Positions 12,776 through 22,368 of a stretch of DNA of 39,296 nt are shown piece by piece. The notes below the pieces were generated by a model. That model saw nothing but the letters and a program-made list of their open reading frames with translations. It was not told the origin of the DNA and did not search any database. Positions within the stretch are counted from its first letter, which is position 1; each line of letters opens with the position of its first letter. Source of the stretch: a virus; IMG/VR virus record IMGVR_UViG_3300011113_000074, positions 1 to 39,296 of that record; one strand, given 5' to 3'. Made by a program: the position numbers and the translations under genes.

Positions 12776-12832
12776 TGCGGGGGGATGTCATAGTATCCCG
12801 TAAAATATTTCTGTTATATAATACCCCCCGCA
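12776..12832. repeat. Inverted repeat TGCGGGGGG/CCCCCCGCA
   Basis: Perfect 9-bp arms (12776-12784, 12824-12832) enclose 39 bases. A competing hairpin, GGGAT/ATCCC (12782-12798), shares the left arm. No clear T-run follows in either orientation, so this is a structural or regulatory element and not a confident terminator. Confidence 0.5.
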
Positions 12833-12866
12833 TATATACATAAATCGGACATATTATAAGTATTTT

Positions 12867-12883
12867 ACCGAACTTTGTTCGGT
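12867..12883. repeat. Tight hairpin ACCGAAC-TTT-GTTCGGT
   Basis: Perfect 7-bp stem with a 3-nt loop. It resembles the LexA boxes but has N3 instead of N4 between GAAC and GTTC. It is followed by a T-rich stretch on the plus strand, so it might act as a weak terminator or as a repressor half-site pair. Confidence 0.4.
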
Positions 12884-12891
12884 TTCTGTAT

Positions 12892-12919
12892 TTGAACAGG
12901 TTATCTATATATGTAATAA
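12892..12919 (+). promoter_or_regulatory. Possible plus-strand promoter for the structural arm
   Basis: TTGAAC (12892-12897), a 16-nt spacer and TAATAA (12914-12919; AATAAT with 17 nt). It is weaker than the early promoters, as expected of a late promoter that may need the phage sigma-like protein. It lies about 135 bases before the terminase gene. Confidence 0.35.
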
Positions 12920-12932
12920 TAATTCCATATAT

Positions 12933-12964
12933 AGGGAGTTGGCTCCCTTTTATCCCGCCAACTC
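12933..12964. promoter_or_regulatory. Two mutually exclusive hairpins upstream of the terminase gene
   Basis: AGGGAG-TTGG-CTCCCT (12933-12948) followed by TTTAT looks like a short terminator on the plus strand. GAGTTGGC (12936-12943) can instead pair with GCCAACTC (12957-12964). The two structures share the first arm and cannot coexist, as in attenuators. On the plus strand the competing arm is made after the terminator, so the order is unlike a standard antiterminator. Confidence 0.4.
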
Positions 12965-13053
12965 TTATATAATATAATATATATAATATATATATATGGG
13001 TAAGTTCTGTCCGTTTACACTTACCGTTAAATAACCGTTTTATAGGAGGCTTC
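12965..13053 (+). other. AT-rich leader before the terminase gene
   Basis: Bases 12965-12997 are almost only A and T. Next come a GGTAAGT/ACTTACC hairpin (12999-13005, 13019-13025), two ACCGTT repeats and the GGAGG ribosome-binding site. The A/T block resembles that at 301-391 beside the DnaA box. No ORF is seen here. Confidence 0.45.
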
Positions 13054-14922
13054 ATGGGACGAAAGCCTGGCAAGCAGGACATTCCTAAGGAGGCCGCTAA
13101 GAAGCAGGTCCTAGAACTCCTGACCCAGGGTAGCACCATTACCGACGCTATGAATGCTGTAGGTCGTAACGATGTTACCTTCCGCCAATGGTCAATGTCT
13201 GACCCTGAATTTAAGGCTGAGGCCGACAAAGCAAGACTTGCTGGTAAAGGTGTTAAGGCTGACCTTGCCAATCTGAAGGATATCTCGTTTGAGGATTTCT
13301 CCGAGCAATTCCTAGACACCAAGTTGTTCGACCACCACAAAGATTGGGTTGACCTAATCGAGGGGCGGGAACCACGTTGGCTACATCCATCTATGACCTA
13401 TGAGCCTGCGGCCAGCAACCGAGTTCTAATTAACGTACCACCTGAACATGCTAAGTCCACAGTCATCACAATAAACTATGTGACCTACCGCATAGCCATA
13501 GACCCTAACGTCAGAATCATTATTGTCTCTAAGACCCAGGGTATGGCCAGAAAATTTTTAAGTGCAATCAAGACCCGTATGTCCCATCCAAACTGGACTA
13601 AGTTACAGATGTCCTTCGGACCAAACGGCGGATACAAGGCTGACTCACCTACATGGTCAGCAGATATGATTTACCTAGGTACTGGACGTGACTCAGGCGA
13701 AAAAGACCCTACGGTACAAGCATTAGGATTCGGGTCACAGATTTACGGTGCTCGCGCCGACCTGATTATCCTAGACGATGTGGTGATGAACTCAAACTCA
13801 CATGAGTGGGAAAAGCAAATTGAATGGCTTCAAAAAGAAGTCATCACCCGTTTGGGACGGCACGGAAAACTACTTATAGTAGGAACCCGTGTCGCCCCTA
13901 TAGATTTATATAAGATGATTAGAGATGGCGACCAATGGACAGGTGGCAAATCTCCCTTCACCTACTTCGCCCAACCAGCAGTTCTGGAGTTTGATGAGAA
14001 GCCAGACAACTGGAAAACATTATGGCCTTGGACAGATAGGGCTGAAGGGGAACAGGATGAAGCAAATGAAGAAGGATTATTTCCAAAGTGGGATGGACCC
14101 TCGCTCTTTACTAGAAGGTCTGAGGTTGCTCCGTCAGTCTGGGCAATGGTCTACCAACAAGAAGATGTTGTCGAAGACGCAATCTTCCCACCAACAGTTG
14201 TCGCAGGATGCGTTAATGGAATGCGAAAAAGAGGACCACTCAAGGCTGGAACAGCAGGCCATCCAAAGCGCATTGAAGGTACTTACACAGTTATAGGTTT
14301 TGACCCAGCCGTATCAGGCAGGTCTGCTTTCGTAGCGGTTACATTTAACCGAGGTGATGGCAAAGTTTATGTTTTAGATTGCGTAAACATGGTTGACCCT
14401 ACTCCACAAAAAGAGCGTGCTCTAATTGAAGAGTGGGTAGAAAGATACTCTCCTCAAGAGTTTCGAGTTGAAATCAACGCCCATCAAAAGGCGTATCAGA
14501 TGGACACTGACTTAGTTCAGTATTTAGCCCAGTATGGTTGTAAGTTGAATCCACACTTTACTGGTAAAAATAAATGGGACACATCATTCGGTGTGGCCTC
14601 CATGTCTGCCTTATTTGGCAGTCTGAGGGACGGCAGATTTCAAGATAACAACCTGATAGAACTTCCATCCAATGAAGGTTCTGAAGGTTTAAAATCTCTG
14701 GTGCAACAATTAATTACTTGGAAGCCAGATACTAAAAACCCAACTGACTGCGTGATGGCTCTATGGTTTGCTATCATTCGAGTACGTGAACTAATGCAAC
14801 AGACATCCTTTGCTACTAAGTATGCCAACAATAGGTGGGCAACTAGACGTCAAAAGGAAATGCGACACTCAATCAATTTAGATGATGCCTTTGCTGAGCA
14901 ATGGGCTGAAACTTACGGATAA
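13054..14922 (+). CDS. terL: Large terminase subunit
   Basis: A 622-residue packaging motor. The N terminus (about 15-60) is a small-terminase-like helix-turn-helix region, so this protein may recognise DNA itself; no separate small terminase gene was found. The ATPase has a variant Walker A, VPPEHAKST (128-136), and Walker B LIILDD (237-242). The nuclease begins with VIGFDPAVSG (413-422) and ends near a DCVMALW motif. GGAGG precedes ATG 13054. First gene of the structural arm. Confidence 0.95.
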   Translation: MGRKPGKQDIPKEAAKKQVLELLTQGSTITDAMNAVGRNDVTFRQWSMSDPEFKAEADKARLAGKGVKADLANLKDISFEDFSEQFLDTKLFDHHKDWVDLIEGREPRWLHPSMTYEPAASNRVLINVPPEHAKSTVITINYVTYRIAIDPNVRIIIVSKTQGMARKFLSAIKTRMSHPNWTKLQMSFGPNGGYKADSPTWSADMIYLGTGRDSGEKDPTVQALGFGSQIYGARADLIILDDVVMNSNSHEWEKQIEWLQKEVITRLGRHGKLLIVGTRVAPIDLYKMIRDGDQWTGGKSPFTYFAQPAVLEFDEKPDNWKTLWPWTDRAEGEQDEANEEGLFPKWDGPSLFTRRSEVAPSVWAMVYQQEDVVEDAIFPPTVVAGCVNGMRKRGPLKAGTAGHPKRIEGTYTVIGFDPAVSGRSAFVAVTFNRGDGKVYVLDCVNMVDPTPQKERALIEEWVERYSPQEFRVEINAHQKAYQMDTDLVQYLAQYGCKLNPHFTGKNKWDTSFGVASMSALFGSLRDGRFQDNNLIELPSNEGSEGLKSLVQQLITWKPDTKNPTDCVMALWFAIIRVRELMQQTSFATKYANNRWATRRQKEMRHSINLDDAFAEQWAETYG

Positions 14923-14930
14923 GGAAACTA

Positions 14931-16694
14931 ATGGCTCTTACCATTGAACAAATTGCAGCACGGGTTGACTCCCTTAAATACCGTGCATCAGAGCGTGATG
15001 CTCGTGCAGGCGATGTACTATCTGTGCGCCAGGGTAAGATATCAGAAGTCTATCCAGATTTCTTCCCTGAAGGTGTAGATGCTAACGTAGTAGCAAACTT
15101 TATTGATATTGTAGCCCGTGACCTATCTGAGGTTATGGCACCACTTCCTGCAGTTAACTGCTCAAGTGCTTCTCAAACCAATGACCGTGCTCGTCGTTTT
15201 GCTGACAACAGAACACGCATTGCTTCTAATTATTTTAATCACTCTGACCTTCAGGTATCTATGTATACTGGAGCAGATTACTATGTAACATATGGTTTCG
15301 TCCCATTCATTATTGAATTGGATGACGAAGCAAAGATGCCTCGTATACGTGTAGAAAACCCAAGGATGGCTTATCCTGAATTTGACCGCTATGGACGATG
15401 CATTTCTTTTGCAAAGGTATACTCATTAACTCTTGGAGAGTTAGTTGCTCAATTCCCAGAATATGAAGTACAACTACTTGGTCGTTCAGGTTTTAAACAA
15501 GACACTAACACTCTAACAGAAATCGTACGTTATTACGATAAAGACCAATCTGTGGTCTATGTACCTAGCCGTGAAAATTTAGTTTTATCCCGTGCAAAAA
15601 ATCCAATAGGTAAGATGATGGTTGTAGTGGCCAAGCGTCCTACTATTGATGGTGAGATGCGAGGACAGTTTGATGATGTTATTGGTATTCAGTTGCTCCG
15701 CAATCGTTTCGCTATGCTTGCTATGGAGGCTGCAGAAAAATCTGTACAATCTCCTATCGTCGTTCCGATGGATGTCCAGGAACTACAACTTGGTGGAGAC
15801 TCAGTCATCAGAACGAACACTCCAGCAGGAGTTCGCAGAGTCGAACTTACAATTCCGCAAGGTGCGTTCACAGAACAAACGCTGCTCAATCAAGAACTTA
15901 GAATTGGTGCTCGTTATCCAGAAGGACGAACAGGTAACGTCAATGCATCTATTGTCACAGGCCAAGGCGTCCAGGCTCTCATGGGAGCATTCGATACTCA
16001 AGTTAAGTCAGCCCAAGCAATATTTGCGTCAGCACTTAGAGATGTAATTGGACTTTGTTTTGAAGTTGATGAATCAATATTTGATATTCAAAAAACAATT
16101 CGTGGCGTAGACGCTGGTTCACCTTACGCATTAGAGTATAAACCAAGTAAAGACATCAAGGGAGATTACTCCGCAGATGTTCGTTATGGTATGTTGGCTG
16201 GTCTAAATCCAGCACAAGGATTAATATTTATGTTACAGGCTCTTGGAGGCAAGTTAATCTCCAAGGATATGGCGATGAGAGAGTTACCATTTAATGTCAA
16301 TGTTAGCCAAGAGCAAGAGAAGATTGAAATTGAAGATATGCGTAATGCTCTTATCTCTTCACTTCAAGCATACACCCAAGCCATTCCACAGATGGCCACG
16401 CAAGGACAAGACCCTTCTGAAATTGTTACAAAGATTGCTAACGTTATTAAGTCACGACAAAAAGGACAGAGCATCGAAGACGCAATAGAGCAAACCTTTG
16501 CGCCTAAAGAACAAGTTCCTCCTGCTGGTGCTCCAATGGTTGAGCAACCGTCCCCTGCTCCCGCTGCGCCAGTAGGAGGTCTACCTCCAATGGAAGCAGA
16601 AGGTCAAGGAGTTCCAGACGTACAAAGTTTATTATCTAGTTTAACTTCAGGTGGGGCGGCAAACGCAAGCGTAAGAACAATTCGTAGACGATAG
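14931..16694 (+). CDS. Portal protein
   Basis: A 587-residue protein immediately after the terminase, of the length and helical/beta composition of SPP1 gp6-like portals. The N-terminal ring region carries long helices and the C terminus ends in a Pro/Ala-rich tail (about 525-560). It would form the dodecameric channel at the capsid vertex. The call rests on position, length and general pattern more than on a short motif. AAGGAAACTA precedes ATG. Confidence 0.85.
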   Translation: MALTIEQIAARVDSLKYRASERDARAGDVLSVRQGKISEVYPDFFPEGVDANVVANFIDIVARDLSEVMAPLPAVNCSSASQTNDRARRFADNRTRIASNYFNHSDLQVSMYTGADYYVTYGFVPFIIELDDEAKMPRIRVENPRMAYPEFDRYGRCISFAKVYSLTLGELVAQFPEYEVQLLGRSGFKQDTNTLTEIVRYYDKDQSVVYVPSRENLVLSRAKNPIGKMMVVVAKRPTIDGEMRGQFDDVIGIQLLRNRFAMLAMEAAEKSVQSPIVVPMDVQELQLGGDSVIRTNTPAGVRRVELTIPQGAFTEQTLLNQELRIGARYPEGRTGNVNASIVTGQGVQALMGAFDTQVKSAQAIFASALRDVIGLCFEVDESIFDIQKTIRGVDAGSPYALEYKPSKDIKGDYSADVRYGMLAGLNPAQGLIFMLQALGGKLISKDMAMRELPFNVNVSQEQEKIEIEDMRNALISSLQAYTQAIPQMATQGQDPSEIVTKIANVIKSRQKGQSIEDAIEQTFAPKEQVPPAGAPMVEQPSPAPAAPVGGLPPMEAEGQGVPDVQSLLSSLTSGGAANASVRTIRRR

Positions 16695-16712
16695 TAGCAA
16701 AGGGGGGACATC

Positions 16713-17282
16713 ATGACGACACTTGCTGCTATACAAGGTGATGGATGGTGTGTAATCGGAAGCGATTCACGTTCATCTGATGATTCTGGTCGTCCTATTG
16801 AAATGGCAACACACAAGATTGTCGAAAACAATGGCGTGTTAATTGCTGGCTCTGGTTCAGGTAGAGGTTCTAACTTATTACAATTTGGTTGGAAACCACC
16901 TAGACCTAAGTTAAATGAAGACCTAGATATATTCATGACTAAAAAATTTATACCATCTATGAGAAAATTATTTATAGATGCAGGTTATGATATGAAAGAA
17001 GACGGGGATTATGCTTCACATGATTCGCAATTTATTATTGCAATTCGCGGCGTTCTGTATCCTATTTTTGAGGATTACAGTTGGGACCGTGATGTTCGTG
17101 GTATCTATTACTCTGGTTCTGGTAGCGATATTGCCCTTGGTGCTATGGAGGCTTATAGAATACGCAGCACTGATGATGCAGATAAAGCAGAGAAGATTAT
17201 CAGAAAGTCAATCGAAATAGCAACCAATTGGGATATATACTCAAGTGGTCCAATTATTACTAAAATACAATATTCTAAGTAG
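16713..17282 (+). CDS. Proteasome/HslV-like Ntn peptidase, candidate prohead protease
   Basis: A 189-residue protein that begins MTTLAAIQGDG, like proteasome beta subunits and HslV after removal of a short propeptide. With T2 as the nucleophile, Asp18 falls at position 17 and Lys35 near position 33, the places of the catalytic Asp and Lys. An AGSGSGRGSN turn and YYSGSGSDIALGAMEA match the family core. It occupies the slot between portal and capsid genes where tailed phages keep a maturation protease. AAGGGGGG precedes ATG. It could instead process another internal protein. Confidence 0.75.
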   Translation: MTTLAAIQGDGWCVIGSDSRSSDDSGRPIEMATHKIVENNGVLIAGSGSGRGSNLLQFGWKPPRPKLNEDLDIFMTKKFIPSMRKLFIDAGYDMKEDGDYASHDSQFIIAIRGVLYPIFEDYSWDRDVRGIYYSGSGSDIALGAMEAYRIRSTDDADKAEKIIRKSIEIATNWDIYSSGPIITKIQYSK

Positions 17283-17290
17283 GAGGAACA

Positions 17291-17743
17291 ATGGCTGAGA
17301 ATCGTGGAGGGTTTCGCCCAACAGCACCACAGAATAATCCCGCTAATGTTTCTGCAACTGGTGGAGCAGGGCAATCTGGTACACAAGGTGCAAAGTATTA
17401 TTCAGGAATGCCATACGGCCAAGGACAGGCTATGATGGCACAGCAACAAGCGGCACCTATGGCTGCTAATCCTGTTGCACCTATAGCAAATCAAGCAACA
17501 CCACTAGAAGTATTACCAATTACTGCACCAACCGCAGAGCCAGATGTACCAGTAACTGATGGTGCTATGCGTGGCCCAGGAGCAGGAATGGAAGCATTAC
17601 AGTTACCATCTACGTCAGATACAGATACTGACAAAATGAGACTATTATCTTATTTACCAGCACTGGAGGTTGCCGCTCAAAGCCCTAATTCATCACAAGC
17701 GTTTCGCAATTATGTGAGAGTTTTGAGGGCTAATATACGATGA
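17291..17743 (+). CDS. Disordered structural-arm protein, 150 aa
   Basis: Gly/Ala/Pro/Gln-rich and probably unfolded through residue 110, with a short helical C terminus that is basic (VRVLRANIR). It overlaps the following giant gene by 4 nt. AGGAGG lies before ATG 17291. Possibly a scaffold helper or protease substrate; not recognised. Confidence 0.6.
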   Translation: MAENRGGFRPTAPQNNPANVSATGGAGQSGTQGAKYYSGMPYGQGQAMMAQQQAAPMAANPVAPIANQATPLEVLPITAPTAEPDVPVTDGAMRGPGAGMEALQLPSTSDTDTDKMRLLSYLPALEVAAQSPNSSQAFRNYVRVLRANIR

Positions 17744-20700
17744 GCCAAAATCCATCCGCGTTTGACACTATGGGTGAATTCGGTAGATATCATGCTGGCT
17801 GGAACACCTACAATTCTAGTTCTCTTCCATTGGATATGGGTAAATCTATACCCGCCAAAGATAGAGCAGATGCTATAAATGCTTTTAATGACTATTTAAA
17901 AAAACCAACTGCTAAACCACAAGAAGAACAAAAGGGTTTCTGGTCAAGAGCATTTGCTGGTCTTGAAAAGGCATACAATTTTACAACACAAGCAGTATCA
18001 TTTGGACTTACGCTGCCAGAAAAGAATAATCCTATCTGGCAAGGCGACTTTTCTTTAGATAACGTAAAAGAAGCCTGGGATAAATCAAGAGATATCTCTG
18101 CTGGTCGTTCAATTGTCCGTACAGTTTTGGGTAGACCACTAGATGAAATTGAAGGACTGTTTAGCGGTGTAGTAAAAACAGTAAGTTTTGGAAAACTTTC
18201 AGGTTTTGACAAATTCATGCAAGACCATGTACTTTTTGCTGCAAATGATTTTGATATTTTTAATAAAAAACAAGCAGAAAAAGCATTTAGAGAACAAAAT
18301 CTAGGACGGTTTACATCATTTGGTACAGATGTTGTATCAAGATTTGTACTTGACCCAACCATATTTGCTGGTAAAGCAGTTAAAGCATACCGTGCATCAC
18401 AAATTGCGGTAAAGGGTGTTAAAGATTTAGATGCAATTCTGACTGGACAAAAAGTCGGAGGTAAGGCAGAGAAGGTTAAAGCAACCTTTAATGACTTTAT
18501 TACTAAAACTGACGACATGAATCAGACTGAATTGTTTAGAGTTAAAGCAATTAGAGAGTCTTCCAACCCTGCGGCCTTTGCCGATGTAATGGCTACCGCA
18601 AATAAAATTGAAGATGTTGCTATTAGACACCAGGTCAAAGCAGATATTATTAAAACTGCTATGGGTGACATGGGTGCTGCAACTAGATTGCAAAGTCAAG
18701 CAAATGATGTTGCTGTAAAAATTGGACTTTTACAAGATGAGGTTAGTGGCGCTAAGTATTTAGGTGCTGGTGTAGACAAAGAGACTGGACAGGCTACATT
18801 TGACCTATTGAATAATGGTGTTGACTACGAGAAGTCATTAGAAAATGTAAAACTTCTAGAGACTGAACTGGCAGACATACACAAAAAACTAAGTGTTGAA
18901 TCTATTCTAGACCCAAATGTTGTACCTAAATTTGATAACATTATTTCAACAGCAAGAATAACTGGCCAGAATAAGTTTATAGATATAAAAAATGGCTATG
19001 CTCAAAAAGGTGTAAGAGTTCTTACTGGTTTTATGTATAAGCGTCCAAGAGGATGGATTGATTTTACAGATAACCAATCTGCTCAAACCGTAGATAATCT
19101 TTTGAACCGTGTCAGAGGAATAACCTCAAGACAAGAGGCTAAGTACACTTCAAAGATAAATGACTTAAGAAATAACTTAAATACAGGTAAACTAAAACCC
19201 GAGCAGGTTAAATTAGTTAAGGCAGATATTAAAAAACTAGAGGATAAGTTATCTCAGGCTACATTTTCAGCACAGCGCAAAAATGAATTGTTTGAATTGT
19301 ATACCTCTGCAGGCGACGCATCTGCGAGAGCAGTAGCATTTCAAAAAATTGAAAAAGAATTATTTGATACCGTTGCAAAACAATTTGGTTATAATGTTGA
19401 TGAAGTAAATAGTGCTTGGAGATTGTTCTCAGGCGCTAGGGCAAGGACCCATAACCTTATTCGTGAACGTGCTTATACTGGTGCTATAGACCCTAAGACT
19501 GGTGGACCAGTCGGAGGTAAAGTAAAAACAATAACAGGTTCAGATGACATAGATTATGTAATCCCTTTACCATTAAATGAAACTCAGTTGGTAAAACAAC
19601 TGCCAGTTATAGATATCGATAGCATGTATCTTGCATTAAACCGTCACTCAAGAGCAAGAGTTATGGACAAATATGGTATCCTGGGTAAAGTAAATCGCGC
19701 TGGTATTGCCAGTAAAAGAGCAGCCACAGATTTATTAGATGGTTTAGATTCATTAATTAAGTTTGAGGTACTTGCTCGTCTGGGTTATCCTGTTCGAAAT
19801 GTTGCCGAGGGTGTAGGTAGAGTAATCACATCTGTAGGTGCTGGTGCTATGGTGGCTGGTTCCACCGAAAAAGGTATCAGAATGATACAGACCAGATTTA
19901 AAGGGGCGTCGCTTGAAGATGTTTATTCTTGGAGTGATGAGGTAAAACTTACCACACATAGAATGCAATTAAATGCACTTAGAAATTCTGTTGACGACAC
20001 TGATTTAATAGACCAGCAAATAAAAGAAATCGATGACATGCTAGAAGGCAAAGCAAAGATTGTCGATAAGTTTGGTTTAGGATTAAGACAAGTAGATGGT
20101 GTTACGTACGAAGATGCTCTTGGTGCGAGCATGGCAAAAGCCAACTACGTTCAAGAAAGATTTATTGCCAATGCTGGTAAAATTGTAGACGACCATTTAT
20201 ACAATGCCAAGTCTAAATTAAGTAATGCTTTTGAGACAAACGGTGATTTCGTAATCATTAAAGGTACTGATGAAAACTGGGCTGAGGCATATCTAAGAGT
20301 TGTAAATCGTCAAGTGCGTGGTTCTAAGATAACTTCTATACTTCTACAGAATAAACCAAGAGAAGAATTAATTGAAGAGGGTACACGGTTCTTAACAAAA
20401 ACTGAAGAAGGAAGAAAAATTTTCCGTGCTTTAGGACTTGGTCGAGATGCTAGGTCTATCGTAGAAGCCAACATGGATAATATTGATAACTTATTTCCTG
20501 AGTATTTAAGCCGAAGAAAAGAACTTATAGATATAGTATCTGCCAGAAATTTAGATGCGGATGATATTAAAAAGTTTTTTGGTACAGATAACAGTAGATA
20601 TCCAGATGTAAACGGTGCTCAAGTTGGCGCCGCCAATGGAACCAACCCTGTAACTAAGGCTTATTCTTATATTACTAATCATTTCTATAAGAAGTTTGGT

Positions 20701-22368
20701 GAAATTCCAGAAACATATTTAGTCAAACATCCTATGTTTGTTTCTTTATATCGTAGTCGTATGGATGCATTAGTTAGAAATGCAATTGATACTTATCCTG
20801 GCGATACTATTCCACCCGCATATTTGCAAAAACTGGAGAATAGTTCACGCCAATGGGCAAGAGCAGAGTTGCGTAGAACTCTATATGACACATCTGAACG
20901 TGTTGATGCTGCATACACTATGCGATATATGTTCCCATTCTTTGGTGCATTTACAGATGTACTAGAAAAGTGGGGTCGAATCAATATGAATGACCCATCA
21001 GTTTTACAGAAACTTCAAATAGTTTATAACTCACCTGACCGCATGGGGATTACCGAAGAGCGTGATGGTAAAACCTATATAAATGTACCAGGAGAATGGG
21101 TTAAAAGAGGCTCATTGGGTACAATAGATAGACCATTATCTATACCTAAAGCATCGCTAGATTTGTTGTTCCAAGGTAATTCTTGGTGGAATCCAGGTGC
21201 TGGTTGGTTCGTTCAAATAGGAACATCTCAATTACTTAAGGCAATTCCAGACCTAGAAAGACAAAGATTAGTAAAAGAAATACTACCTTATGGTCCAGAA
21301 GGTACAACTGCAAGAGATATATTTCTACAAAGCCCTGCACTAAGAAAAGCACTTGCAGCATTTGATGAGAATGACCCTGCTCGCAAAAGACTTACAGTGC
21401 TTATTGCTATGGAAGAAAACCATAAGTATGATATGGGACTTAGAGATACGCAACCTACATCAAATGAGATTAACGGTAAAGCAATGAAGGTGTTGGCTCT
21501 AGAGGCTGCCGCTAAAATTACCCTACCATTTGCTACAAATACTCGTTCACCATATCAATATTATATAGACGAGTATCACAGAATACGTAGAGATAATCCT
21601 ACTGATGCAACTGATATATTCTATCAAATGTATGGAGACGATTACTTTATTTTTACTACAAGTTTATCAAAGAATAATACTGGTATCGCTGCAACAATAG
21701 AAGCAGATAAAAGAAGCAAAGAGTTATCTGACTTAATTGCTAAAGAACCAGATTATGGATGGTTTATTGTAGGAGAAGTTAATGCTGGCGAGTTCTCTCC
21801 TAGTGTTTACAGGAAACAATTTGAAACCCCTGTAGCCCCAGGCAGTACAAGAACTATGCGTGAATCTCAAGACCCATATGTTGCTGTTGCTGAAACCCAG
21901 GCTGAACAAGGTTGGTTAGAATACAACAAAGGTATGGATTTAATTGAAGCAAAGCGCATAGATATGGGATTACCTAGCCTAAGGGCTAGAGGTGCTGAGG
22001 CTTTACAACAGGCTAAAGAAGAGTTCATTAGGGATTTAAGTATTAAAAATCCTGCTTGGTCAGAGGCTAGAGGCAAGATAGATACTGGCAAAGTAACTAA
22101 CTTTCTTAAGTTTGCAAAAACTCTTACCACCGATAAGAGAACTAAAGATAGGCCAGACATTGTAGCCTTGCGTGAATATCTAGATGGAAGACAATATGTA
22201 ATGGGTATTCTCGCTAATAGGGACAAGAAGAGTATAAATGCAGAAGATAATGCTGATATTAGATATGCATGGGATACATTCATAGGCGAGTTGATTGATA
22301 GTAATATTTACTTCAATAGACTATATACCCGTATGTTAGAAAATGATGACCTTACGAAAGGCTTATAG
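17740..22368 (+). CDS. Giant internal virion/ejection protein candidate, 1542 aa
   Basis: The largest gene in the window. Long predicted helices and coiled-coil-like segments (about 450-560) precede a hydrophobic GAGAMVAG stretch near 700. The C-terminal half includes conserved-looking elements such as RYMFPFFGAF. It lies between portal and capsid genes, not after the capsid where a tape measure would be, and no other tape-measure candidate exists. That fits an internal protein injected with DNA in short-tailed phages. The function is inference from size and place. Confidence 0.6.
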   Translation: MSQNPSAFDTMGEFGRYHAGWNTYNSSSLPLDMGKSIPAKDRADAINAFNDYLKKPTAKPQEEQKGFWSRAFAGLEKAYNFTTQAVSFGLTLPEKNNPIWQGDFSLDNVKEAWDKSRDISAGRSIVRTVLGRPLDEIEGLFSGVVKTVSFGKLSGFDKFMQDHVLFAANDFDIFNKKQAEKAFREQNLGRFTSFGTDVVSRFVLDPTIFAGKAVKAYRASQIAVKGVKDLDAILTGQKVGGKAEKVKATFNDFITKTDDMNQTELFRVKAIRESSNPAAFADVMATANKIEDVAIRHQVKADIIKTAMGDMGAATRLQSQANDVAVKIGLLQDEVSGAKYLGAGVDKETGQATFDLLNNGVDYEKSLENVKLLETELADIHKKLSVESILDPNVVPKFDNIISTARITGQNKFIDIKNGYAQKGVRVLTGFMYKRPRGWIDFTDNQSAQTVDNLLNRVRGITSRQEAKYTSKINDLRNNLNTGKLKPEQVKLVKADIKKLEDKLSQATFSAQRKNELFELYTSAGDASARAVAFQKIEKELFDTVAKQFGYNVDEVNSAWRLFSGARARTHNLIRERAYTGAIDPKTGGPVGGKVKTITGSDDIDYVIPLPLNETQLVKQLPVIDIDSMYLALNRHSRARVMDKYGILGKVNRAGIASKRAATDLLDGLDSLIKFEVLARLGYPVRNVAEGVGRVITSVGAGAMVAGSTEKGIRMIQTRFKGASLEDVYSWSDEVKLTTHRMQLNALRNSVDDTDLIDQQIKEIDDMLEGKAKIVDKFGLGLRQVDGVTYEDALGASMAKANYVQERFIANAGKIVDDHLYNAKSKLSNAFETNGDFVIIKGTDENWAEAYLRVVNRQVRGSKITSILLQNKPREELIEEGTRFLTKTEEGRKIFRALGLGRDARSIVEANMDNIDNLFPEYLSRRKELIDIVSARNLDADDIKKFFGTDNSRYPDVNGAQVGAANGTNPVTKAYSYITNHFYKKFGEIPETYLVKHPMFVSLYRSRMDALVRNAIDTYPGDTIPPAYLQKLENSSRQWARAELRRTLYDTSERVDAAYTMRYMFPFFGAFTDVLEKWGRINMNDPSVLQKLQIVYNSPDRMGITEERDGKTYINVPGEWVKRGSLGTIDRPLSIPKASLDLLFQGNSWWNPGAGWFVQIGTSQLLKAIPDLERQRLVKEILPYGPEGTTARDIFLQSPALRKALAAFDENDPARKRLTVLIAMEENHKYDMGLRDTQPTSNEINGKAMKVLALEAAAKITLPFATNTRSPYQYYIDEYHRIRRDNPTDATDIFYQMYGDDYFIFTTSLSKNNTGIAATIEADKRSKELSDLIAKEPDYGWFIVGEVNAGEFSPSVYRKQFETPVAPGSTRTMRESQDPYVAVAETQAEQGWLEYNKGMDLIEAKRIDMGLPSLRARGAEALQQAKEEFIRDLSIKNPAWSEARGKIDTGKVTNFLKFAKTLTTDKRTKDRPDIVALREYLDGRQYVMGILANRDKKSINAEDNADIRYAWDTFIGELIDSNIYFNRLYTRMLENDDLTKGL

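Noticed and set aside
12750-12778. TTGACC as a plus-strand -35
   Set aside because: No suitable -10 at normal spacing (GCGTGC at 17 nt).
12765-13340. 191-codon open frame on the minus strand across the terminase start
   Set aside because: It reads through AT-rich non-coding DNA and antisense to terL, has no ribosome-binding site, and its protein is low complexity.
17892-18518. 208-codon minus-strand frame opposite the giant gene
   Set aside because: A shadow of a well-supported plus-strand gene with no start signal.
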